From positions 11,390,744-11,454,743 of the forward strand of contig OX637393.1 in assembly GCA_951799425.1 (NCBI GenBank): 64,000 bases of DNA. Reading direction: 5' to 3'. The notes beneath the pieces were generated by a model. The model saw only the letters and a program-made list of their open reading frames with translations, made no database searches and was not told the DNA's origin. The position numbers were made by a program, and so were the translations under genes. Positions within the stretch are counted from its first letter, which is position 1, and the number at the start of each line of letters is the position of its first letter. This document shows positions 56,092 through 64,000 of this stretch, in pieces. The stretch comes from Ilex aquifolium (lineage: Eukaryota; Streptophyta; Magnoliopsida; Aquifoliales; Aquifoliaceae).

Positions 56092-57444
56092 TGTTGGAGA
56101 TATTTCCTAGTTTATTAGGGTTTTCCTATTTCCTAATTTATCCTTATTGTACCTTTATTACTTGACTATATATACGGGGTCTCTACACTTAGTTTGTATC
56201 CCTTTTCACTCACATTTATCTCAAGTATTGTCAAGCTCTTGTTGAAAAACTCACTGGCAGAGTGAATTCATGGAGTTGCAAATTTCTGTCATATGCTGGT
56301 AGAATCCAATTGATTACTTCCATCCTCTTCTCTATCCAAGTTTACTGGTCTTTTATTTTCATCTTTCCGAAGAAGGTAATAACCAAATTCGAACAGATCT
56401 TGAGAAGATTTCTTTGGTCAGGAACTGAGCTTAAGGCCAGTGGGGCTAAGGTTGCTTGGCAAAATGTTTGCTTGCCTAAAAGCGAGGGAGGGCTTGGAAT
56501 AAAGAACATGGAGCATTGGAACAAGGTTGCAGTCATGAGATTTCTCTAGAACATCGTCATTAATTATCGTCATTCTCTATGGGTGAAGTGGGCTGAGACT
56601 TACCTTTTGAGAGGACGAAGTTTCTGGAGTGTCAAAATTTCACAAAACTCCTCATGGGCTTGGAGGAAAATTCTGAGGCTCAGAACTGAGTTTCTCCCAC
56701 TTATCAAGTTCAACATAGGAAATGGGAGATCCACCTACCTCTGGTATGACCCTTGGCATCCTTTGGGTCCTCTCCATCAATTCATTGGGGAGACAACTAT
56801 TGATCATTATGGGTTGGGAATGAATGCTAAAGTCAGTAGCATAATTATCAATGGTGATTGGTCCTGGCCAATAATTCCTAATGGTGCTTTTCTTCGGCTG
56901 TAGAGAGAAACCCCCTTATCTTCAAGCCTAACTCGAGCATGGAGGATTATGTGCAATGAATTCCTTCAAACACATTCCAATGCAATGTTAAATCTGCATG
57001 GGAAGCCCTTAGAGATAAAGGACAATTTCAAGAATGGTCCAAGGTGGTCTGGTACTCGAGTGCTATACCGCGTTACAGTTTTATTCAATTGTTAGCAGTG
57101 CAACAAAGATTGGCTACCAATGATAAGCTCTTCAATTATGGCCTTTTGCAATCAACGCAATGCGTTTTCTGTAGGAGTGCCATTAAAAACCATGAGCACA
57201 TTTTCTTCCAGTGTTCTTTTACTTTCAGAATCTGGACCTCTATGCAAATGAAATGTAATCTTCAATGGCCTCAATTGAGTTGGCCTGGAATTGTTCAATG
57301 GTGTGCCACAAACTTATATGGTAAGAGCCTGCAGAAGCTTATATGTAAATTGATTCTCTCATCTTCTGTCTATATTGTGTGGAAAGAAAGGAATTGTCGG
57401 TTATTTAGAAACTCCTTCAAAGATGTTGGCACTGTGTACAAAGA

Positions 57445-57522
57445 GGTTATCGATAACATCAAGCTCAAACTTCATCTAACATCAAGGTTATCGATAACAT
57501 CAAGCTCAAACTTCATCTAAGC
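57445..57522 (+). repeat. 41-bp tandem duplication
   Basis: GGTTATCGATAACATCAAGC and the next 21 bases occur twice head to tail (57445-57485 and 57486-57522). It lies at the end of the LINE coding region and contains the palindrome GTTATCGATAAC. Confidence 0.9.
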
Positions 57523-58375
57523 AGAGGATATCAGATGTCTTCCTCAAATTTATGGCTTCAAAGAGAATGGGATCTTCCCAAGACTATATTTGAACCCCCT
57601 TGAGTTGTTTGTAAATATTGCATCAAACATTGGATGCCTGCTTTTCTACTGTGTTCTGCTTCTGGGTTTTGTTTCCTTTGGGTTTGTTCCTTTCTCTTCC
57701 CTTCATTTCTTTTGGTTCATGGCTATGAAATGTTGTGTCCTTGTTGGAGGAAAATCCCTGGGGCTTTGTGATGCTATCGTGACATGCTCTGCTGTTCTGA
57801 ATGTTCTTCTGGTTGTTGTAATCTTCTGTGGGCTTGTCTGGATGGAAGAGCTGCTAATGCTTTGGGCTTTGTTGGAGCCCTGTTCTACCTGCCTTTGTTT
57901 CGCTCTGCCTGAGTTTCACTTTTGTGAGGCTTCTTGTTTGATATGGGTGCGACCTGCTACTTCCTTTCTTGCTGATGCTTGGAGACTGGAGGATCAGTTT
58001 CTATCATTTATTTTTTTCCATTCAAGGAAAGAAAATGTAAATATGTGATTGCTGGTTGATGGTAATGCTTGAGGCTGATTCTCCCTTTTTTTTGAACATC
58101 CTTAAGTCTGTTGGTGTTGCTGGCTGCTTCCTCTTTCCCATCTATACTGGATGGTTTTTTTTCAAGCTTCTGTTCATCTTTGAAGCTCAGATAAGCTTCT
58201 GATTTGTACATTTTTTATTCAATGTTTTTGGATTTTGTAATCCTTTTGTTTTATCTTTTTGCTGTTGGAATGGCTGATCTTCTTCTCTCCTGTTCAGAAG
58301 ATCAACCATCCCTTGGAAACACCTTGTACATTAACTTTTGGTTTTTAATGAATTCATCTTACTTACCGCAAAAAA

Positions 58376-58863
58376 CGTAAGTACGGCCACTCATTTAAGA
58401 TTGTTCGTGAGACTCAAAAATGGATATTTCCTAAATTCAATTTGGTGGGAGTAAACAACTGAGTTGCTTCAAACAATTTGGAGAGGATGGTATATGAGTA
58501 TGGGTCACTTCATTCTTAGTTCCTTACTCCTTAGGGATCACCTACGAGTCTCCATCTAGGCCTGTGTGGAGAACATACGATAAGCGACTGGTATAGTCAC
58601 ACTAGATATGAACTATACATCGATCGCACCACTCTTTTTGAAAATAATAATAAAAAAATTGGACCAGAAATGCACAGAATGGGAATTGAAAAAGAAAAAA
58701 ACAAAAACTAATAAAAAATTTCTTCACTTTCTGTAGGTTTATTACATTGTCTATCTTACAGACCTATAACAAGCACCAGCTTGTTTTGCAATATTCAACA
58801 ATCAAACAGTGTAGATAACACAAGCATATGAACCTGTTATGGACTTCTAGTCATCAGTTCACT
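58376..58863. other. Downstream region of the second BBE-like gene
   Basis: No gene. A minus-strand AATAAA is at 58742-58737, about 125 bases after the stop codon, a plausible poly(A) signal. The region up to 58640 is ordinary AT-rich spacer. Confidence 0.45.
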
Positions 58864-60465
58864 TCACCTCTTCGAGGATGGAAAAGTTGGGATGCTTTGT
58901 TCATTCCTGAAGAAATTATAAGGATCAACCTTAGTCTTAATCTGCACTAACCTGTTGAAATTACCTTTAAAGTACTTGACCCCATAAACAGTTCCTTCCA
59001 AATAATTGTCAGGCCCATTGTAGTTGATACCCAAGTCAAGATCTCTATAGTTCAGAAATGCCTCTCTTGGGAACTTGGAAACGTAAGGAGTCATAACAAC
59101 ATACAAAATTCTTGTCAAGTTTATGTTATAACTTGATGCCTCGATCCCGTCTTCGTTCCAGTTTGTCGCATACTGAATTTTTGCTATGTTTTCGGCTCGA
59201 TGTGGGAAAGGTTTTGCAGATGGTGCAATCTCCGCCATCCTTCCTCCGTAAGGATTGAATGTCAATACCACAGTCTGAAGTTCGATCATCTTGCCAAATA
59301 TATATTCCAAGCCTTTTTTTCGAATTGGTTCCTGCAAATAATCAGATTTTCTTTTTAGATGGGTTAGTGCTTGAGGAACCCTACTAAGTAATGCATTAAC
59401 TGGGGTTCCAATGTTAAAATTGGTCCAGTAAAGGACCGATTCAAGCCAACTCATTTCTATACAATCTGTTTGCCGTAATCCCAGCTCAGGGAAGCTCTGA
59501 TCCATGAGGGTGAGAAGACTTCCCGAGTCCCCAAGAAACAAGGAGACGAAGGAAGCCCTTATTGTCCTCTCCCCGGCCCTTGTACCATTTACAACACTAA
59601 GAATCATTCTAACAAAGACGTCGTTAGTCAATTTGTCAGCAACGTACTGCCAACGATGCACAAGATCAGTTGCGTTTTGCTCTAAAGTCCGCTGAACATT
59701 GAAAACAGTCACTGTTTCGGGGACACGGACCAAATTGATTTTGTAGGCAAGCACGACACCAAAGCTGGATCCACCACCACCTGTGATGGCCCAGAACAAA
59801 TCTTCTCCCATGGATTTCCTGTCGCGAACTCGGCCATTGATATCAATTATCTGAGCATCGATGATATTGTCAACCGAGAGGCCATATTTCCTCATCATGT
59901 TACCATATCCACCTCCACTGAAATGACCACCAACACCCAGCGTGGGGCATACTCCAGCAGGAAACCCATGAGTATTACTTTTCTCAGCAATTCTGTAGTA
60001 AACTTCTCCGAGAGTTGCACCAACTTGAACCCATGCTGTCTCATCTTCGATACTGACATTTATGGATCTTAGATTAAAGAGGTCAAGTATGAAGAATGGA
60101 AAATCGGATACGTACGAGACACCCTCAAAGTCATGGCCTCCGCTTCGTATTTTCATCTGCAGTCCATGAGTTTTAGCACAGATAATGGCAACTTGGATGT
60201 GGGATACATGCAAGGCTGTGATTATAAGCAGCGGTTTTCGGGTTGTGGAATCATTGAACCGAAGGTTTCGAATGTAAGACTGCAAGACAGATGAATATGA
60301 TGAGCTATTCGGTGTGTAAATTACTGAAGAGATAGGGGAAGAAGGTTGAGAATGGTTGCATAAGCATTGGATGAATTTATCATGAACTGAATCAAGACTT
60401 GCACATGAAAATGGTAGAGAAAGGGCTGAAAGGAATAAAAGCATTCCAAAACTTCGAGTTGTCAT
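58864..60465 (-). CDS. Berberine bridge enzyme-like FAD-linked oxidoreductase
   Basis: 533 residues, one exon, complete. Signal peptide about 1-22. FAD attachment residues His111 (RSGGHD) and Cys173 (PAGVCPT); likely disulfide Cys34-Cys96; Tyr187, Arg286, Lys429, Gln431 and Tyr473 at active-site positions; C-terminal FFRNEQSIP. The loop is the common form, CPTLGVGGHFSGGGYG. Leu176, three after the flavin Cys, matches the bulky gatekeeper reported to suppress oxygen reactivity in Arabidopsis BBE-like 15, so this paralogue is predicted to act as a dehydrogenase with another electron acceptor. Several N-glycosylation sites (for example NDS at 71, NAT at 264). Same strand as the gene at 41151-42782, consistent with tandem duplication. 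Substrate unknown; monolignols, oligosaccharides and alkaloid precursors are all known in the family. Confidence 0.95.
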   Translation of the reverse strand: MTTRSFGMLLFLSALSLPFSCASLDSVHDKFIQCLCNHSQPSSPISSVIYTPNSSSYSSVLQSYIRNLRFNDSTTRKPLLIITALHVSHIQVAIICAKTHGLQMKIRSGGHDFEGVSYVSDFPFFILDLFNLRSINVSIEDETAWVQVGATLGEVYYRIAEKSNTHGFPAGVCPTLGVGGHFSGGGYGNMMRKYGLSVDNIIDAQIIDINGRVRDRKSMGEDLFWAITGGGGSSFGVVLAYKINLVRVPETVTVFNVQRTLEQNATDLVHRWQYVADKLTNDVFVRMILSVVNGTRAGERTIRASFVSLFLGDSGSLLTLMDQSFPELGLRQTDCIEMSWLESVLYWTNFNIGTPVNALLSRVPQALTHLKRKSDYLQEPIRKKGLEYIFGKMIELQTVVLTFNPYGGRMAEIAPSAKPFPHRAENIAKIQYATNWNEDGIEASSYNINLTRILYVVMTPYVSKFPREAFLNYRDLDLGINYNGPDNYLEGTVYGVKYFKGNFNRLVQIKTKVDPYNFFRNEQSIPTFPSSKR

Positions 60466-60523
60466 GTTAGTTTTCCTTCTTTTTGTTGCAAAAAGTGTTG
60501 AGGTTGTACGTTCATGACTTGGT

Positions 60524-60534
60524 GTAATTTATAG
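60524..60534 (-). promoter_or_regulatory. TATA box of the second BBE-like gene
   Basis: Minus strand CTATAAATTAC, about 60 bases before the ATG at 60465, the same spacing as in the first BBE-like gene. The leader between has A-rich sequence (CAACAAAAAGAAGG) like that of the paralogue. Confidence 0.65.
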
Positions 60535-61700
60535 AGCCTTCTTTGGGCATAGGATAGTATTAGAATCAAATCAAATTTGGGAAAATTTTGCTGCTCTCCT
60601 ATCATTTGACCGTGCAAAATTCAAAAGTAAATGGGAAGAATCATAGTTAAATTAGCTTATGATTGATTTCGATGGTGAGTTATTTTGGTACATTTTGCAG
60701 TTTTGAATTGTGATTCGTTTTACAATTCCTATCTGGTTTAAAGTTAACCATAACCCAAACAAAGGTACCAGCTAATGGGAGAAAGGTCACTGTAAATCAA
60801 CTTATTGATTAAGTTTAAAATTATCCAATTAGAGAAATATCCAGTTAAGGTTATAATTTGGGAGTTAGGGTCATAACTTTGAATTATCGTGATCATAGTT
60901 CAATTAAGGGTTTGAGTTATAATTTGGGGTTGACAATTTGAACGATCTGCATTGCAAACCCCTCCTCATGCGATCCCGATTTGTGGAATGCTTGGTGTAT
61001 CTACTATCCCAGCATCTATGAGCAGAATTATAGATTTTCAACTCCCCCACAAATTAGAAAGGAAAACAGTGACCAAATGATGTAGAGTTGGCATATATGT
61101 TAGTGTTTTTGGTCTCATTTGCACTCATTTAAAATTCAAAATTTGCTAGTATAACGTCGGTTTTACCCTATTCGGCCCTACTACTGTGTATATTGAAGCC
61201 TTCATTTGCACAAATCAGAAAAGTAAGAGAATTTTCAAGTTCATTTAATTAGCACGCGATCCTTGGATTTTTCTGCTAATGTATTAATGCATGGCTGGCA
61301 GATGAGTAACCATTGATGCCGGCAGCTATATTATTATTATAGCCTCTCGAGCATCTTTGGAAAAGCTGATGGGCAATACTAAATGAATAAGATATATATT
61401 TATATATTATCTTAAAATCTTGATACTTTCCAAGAATAAGATATGACAGGACAGAATAATATGATAAATGAAAATGAATAAGTTAAAAAATTCACAATCA
61501 TGCATCTTGGATTCTTGGATCTTGGTTCACCACAATCCACCAAATTTAGAGTCATATGTCATCGTGTGTAAGCTTCAGACCTTCCTTGTATACTGTAGTT
61601 TCAAGCCGTACGCATGAACTTGTGACCACTTGCACTTTGTAGTCTCGCCTTTGAGCTTAAAAGCAATATAAAAAAAATAAAAAATTAGTCGACTAGTGAC
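60535..61700. other. Upstream region of the second BBE-like gene
   Basis: No gene recognised. AT-rich with repeated GAGTTATAATTTGGG-type words near 60860-60940. 61380-61480 contains repeated AATAAGATAT words. No bounded transposon found. Confidence 0.4.
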
Positions 61701-61760
61701 ACTACAAGAAAAAAGGCCTTTACCTAAGAAACTTTTGCCTGGGAAATATGAATCTCAGAT
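61701..61760 (+). mobile_element. Isolated CACTA transposon terminus
   Basis: CACTACAAGAAAAAAGGCC matches the first 13 bases of the CACTA element at 3033 and the general plant CACTA end. No inverse end (CTTGTAGTG) occurs in the rest of the window, so either the element is truncated or its other end lies beyond 64000. Confidence 0.6.
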
Positions 61761-62745
61761 TAAATCTTATAACACTTGATGCAGATTCCTTAACACTGGA
61801 TTGAGTTTAAGTGAAGCTAAAATTAGGCTGTCTTGCAAAACTCGGTTCATCAACTTTAATATTTCTAGATTGGAGTATAGGGTTGGATACAAACTGGAGT
61901 TGAAGGTTGAAAAAACTCAACGAGCTGAATTTTTAAAAATTTTTGAAGTTTGTCATGAGCTAAAACTGAGCCTGAACATTCATGGATGAACGTGTAGATG
62001 TTGAACAGTCTGGTGCTCAGTTTGGCTGGTTTCATTCATAACCCTAAGTAATGACAGGTTTTGGTTTTCTGGTTGAGTTTGGGGAAGTTTTGTTTCGCAT
62101 AATGATCATGCGTTGGCCTATAGTGTAGCTTTATATTGGAAGAGATTATATTAGCAGGAGTTTGGGAGTTCCCATTATAGTGTAGCTCTATGGCATATAT
62201 AGGTTGATTGTATGGTAAAGCACTTGGCATATATAGGTTCATAACTATCATGCTGAGTTGATTACCACTTTGTCATCAAGCTATCTACCTGCTAGCAACC
62301 ATGAAATGGCTGTCACTTGTTCATATACCGGCACATTGGACAAGGCGACATGGCAGATCAAGATCTTCAAAAGTAGTATTGATCGGGCGTCAATCAGGAC
62401 TGATTATGGGCGACTGTCAAAAAATTCCAGAAGATCTCATTCCGAAAAGCTCTCGAATTGAAAATATACTTCAAGCCGTAGTTTTTAAGCCAAAAAATTA
62501 CGTTCAGAGCATTTTTTAGGTATTTTTCTATTTTATCCCGCTATTTGGGGTATTTTCATAATATTTCTTATTTGCTTGGTCTTTAGTAATTTAGGACCAT
62601 TATGGTATCGTATTTATCTTGTGTTGAGAAATTGATTCCGCAACATGGTTTTACTTTGAATAAACGTAGAGACGAATTCTTTTTTCTTCCCAATTGACTT
62701 CATATTCTTCGTGAATTAACAAGGCTTTTGAAGGCTTTAATCTAA
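61761..62745. other. Spacer, nothing recognised
   Basis: Open frames at 61801-61989 and 62258-62519 have no recognisable product. Duplicate CTTGGCATATATAGGTT-like words occur at about 62190 and 62223 (GGCATATATAGGTT twice). Could be the interior of the CACTA element that starts at 61701. Confidence 0.4.
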
Positions 62746-63168
62746 TATTATTGCGATAATCAACATATTATAATTTATATTGTTTAATCTCGTTTCTATA
62801 TCCACGCTACCTTACATCACTGTGACACATTATCTCTTATCATGCTAGTGATGGTTTGATGTTTTACAGCTATGCATTTTGTTGCATTCCTGTTTGAATT
62901 TTTATTGCAAATGGTTATGATACAATTGACCTATGATTATGACTTAATTTGATTATTATTATTACAATAATCAACATGTTATAGTTTCTATTATCTAATC
63001 TCGTTTCTCTTTCCACGCTACCTTACATCACTATGGCACATTATCTCTTATCATGCTAGTGATGGTTTGATGTTTTACAGCCATGCATTTTGTTGCATTC
63101 CTGTTTGATTTTTTATTTCAAATGGTTATGATACAATTGACCTATGATTATGACTTAATTTGATTATT
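62746..63168. repeat. Tandem duplication, 211-bp unit, two copies
   Basis: 62750-62960 and 62961-63168 are direct copies, over 90 percent alike by eye: CACATTATCTCTTATCATGC, TGATGGTTTGATGTTTTACA and TTGACCTATGATTATGACTT occur in both at a constant offset of 211. Non-coding. Differences are scattered substitutions, so the duplication is not very recent. Confidence 0.92.
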
Positions 63169-63798
63169 GCTCACTATGGTTCATCCAGTCGAAGTAACCA
63201 ATAACACTGCATTGCAATCACTCATTGTTATGTTTAATTTTGCGGATTACTTGTTCCTTGTCACTATTGAATAGACATTTGATGTACTATGAATGCATTA
63301 TGTGCGTTGCACGTGAATAATTTTCGTACACAAAAATTAATAAAATATATTAAGTATATATGTATCTGAATTAAATATCATCTAAAATTTATAAATTTTA
63401 ATTTTTTATTGCTCATATTCTATTATAAGATTATGAAAATTTTATATATTCCCAAAATTCTTTGTTCTAAAAATAGTTAAAGTCCTATATTTTTAGAATT
63501 TTGTGATTAATATTGATTTTTTTAGTAATGTTTGATAAATTAAATTTCTTGAAATTCATTTGATTAGAATTTCAATTATAATTCATTGAATAAAATAAAA
63601 GTAATTGTTATTATACTAATCACATTGGAACCTTACTGCAATTAAAAAAAAGTTAGGTCAATTTGAATAAGATTTAATATACTACTCTATAATTTATATT
63701 ATCAAATATATTAAAATTCTAAAGAATTTAAGTTTTACTTAAAAATACACTACGATATTTATTTTTATAAAAAAAATCTTAGTACAACTTATAAAGTT
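63169..63798. other. AT-rich spacer
   Basis: No gene. GTGCGTTGCACGTG at 63301 is a short GC-rich palindrome-like word reminiscent of Helitron hairpins, but no CTRRT terminus follows on either strand. Confidence 0.4.
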
Positions 63799-64000
63799 TA
63801 AGGTAAATTATACTGACATCCCTGCAGATTAGTCTAATTACAGAGACACCCCTCAATTTTTTGAAATTACACTGACATCCCTTATTGTTTACCTACCTAT
63901 TTCACAGAGTATCCATATGGTTAGTATCGTTATTGGCAATGTCAAAAAAGTGATTACATCATCAACTTTTTATACTTTAATTCTCATATTATCCATGGAT
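63799..64000 (+). mobile_element. Possible MULE-like left end, cut by window edge
   Basis: GGTAAATTATACTGACATCCC, then ACACCCCTCAATTTTTTGAA and AAAAAGTGATTACATCATCA resemble in order the terminal inverted repeat at 33478-33640 (GGGTAAAAAACATGGACACC, ATTTGAAA, AAGTGATGATTTCAT). Only the left end is in the window. Confidence 0.5.

Larger units (their letters stand above)
55445..56226 (+). mobile_element. Copia remnant inside the LINE (5' LTR stub, gypsy piece, 3' LTR)
   Basis: The LINE codons around 55440 and 56232 join to one frame. ATTGT occurs at both edges (55440-55444 and 56227-56231). TGTTGGAGATATTTCCTA opens the insert at 55445 and recurs at 56092 as the 3' LTR start after the purine tract TTGAGGGGAAG; the 3' LTR is about 135 bases. 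Only about 21 bases of the 5' LTR remain before unrelated gypsy-like sequence. The right edge does not end in CA cleanly, so limits are approximate. Confidence 0.7.
54695..57520 (+). pseudogene. LINE reverse transcriptase and zinc-binding region, disabled
   Basis: Catalytic motifs VDIMKGFD (near 54880) and FVDDLMIF (near 55200, FADD-type); QGDPLSPYLF near 55060. The open part 54885-55418 crosses a T run at 55312-55322 where the true frame shifts (the next block LGVPLITTKF is in another frame). After the LTR insert: GRVNSWSCKFLSYAGRIQL, WRKILRLR, then the RT zinc-binding domain with CVFCRS and HEHIFFQC at about 57160-57215. Stops at 56548 and 56901 among others. Unlike the first LINE there is no RNase H domain. 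Confidence 0.85.
54690..58375 (+). mobile_element. Second L1-type LINE, 5'-truncated, split by LTR remnants
   Basis: RT sequence begins abruptly at about 54695 without ORF1 or endonuclease, as in a 5'-truncated insertion. RT, thumb and zinc-binding regions follow, then an approximately 850-base 3' UTR that ends TTAATGAATTCATCTTACTT and a short A run (58370-58375), the usual 3' end of many plant LINEs. A copia remnant (55445-56226) sits inside the RT; joined across it the LINE frame is continuous. No target duplication found. Confidence 0.85.

Noticed and set aside
57590-58048. 152-codon hydrophobic ORF that could look like a membrane protein
   Set aside because: It lies in the LINE 3' UTR, between the zinc-binding domain and the 3' terminus, and is T-rich. 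Apparent hydrophobicity comes from T-rich codons.
63290-63330. Helitron terminus at GTGCGTTGCAC
   Set aside because: No CTRRT end beside the hairpin on either strand.
1-64000. Endogenous pararetrovirus or other viral insertion
   Set aside because: All reverse transcriptase, RNase H and integrase traces fit LINE, copia or gypsy elements with LTRs or poly(A); no movement protein or coat protein pattern was seen.

Overview
The window is nuclear DNA of a flowering plant, probably a eudicot; I cannot name the species. It is AT-rich and mostly transposable elements. The only two intact host genes I can support are intronless berberine bridge enzyme-like (BBE-like) FAD oxidoreductases, both on the minus strand, at 41151-42782 and 58864-60465. 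No rRNA, tRNA, CRISPR array, bacterial operon or organellar segment was seen.

Layout. 1-8580 is a mosaic of one Ty3/gypsy-type LTR family (copies in both orientations, with tRNA-iMet-type primer sites) carrying a perfectly bounded CACTA element at 3033-4438. 8581-14375 is a minus-strand L1-type LINE: ORF1 is open, and ORF2 (endonuclease, RT, zinc-binding, RNase H) is broken by nonsense transitions and frameshifts. 15420-16180 is another copy of the first LTR family. 17244-37856 is a nest: a Tat-like gypsy element (TSD ATAAT) holds a short Athila-like element, which holds two solo LTRs (TSDs CGTTT and GAAAT), one of which holds a third solo LTR (TSD TGTTT). The outer element also holds a MULE-like foldback element inside its integrase and an antisense ORF resembling the plant mobile domain. 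37955-40711 has two hAT-like elements with 8-bp TSDs and a copia solo LTR. 50134-53740 is a head-to-tail array of four Helitron-like units, each with hundreds of bases of GGN repeat. 54690-58375 is a second LINE, split by a copia remnant.

The two BBE-like genes are diverged tandem paralogues pushed about 16 kb apart by these insertions. Each has a signal peptide, the His and Cys for bicovalent FAD attachment, and its own TATA box. They differ at the residue three after the flavin-linked Cys (Val versus Leu), which in this family affects reaction with oxygen.

The least expected pattern is that four LTR families in the nest each carry clusters of 10-bp palindromes centred on CpG, with a different palindrome per family. 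In two related LTRs the palindrome cluster has been replaced while the flanking LTR sequence stayed alignable.
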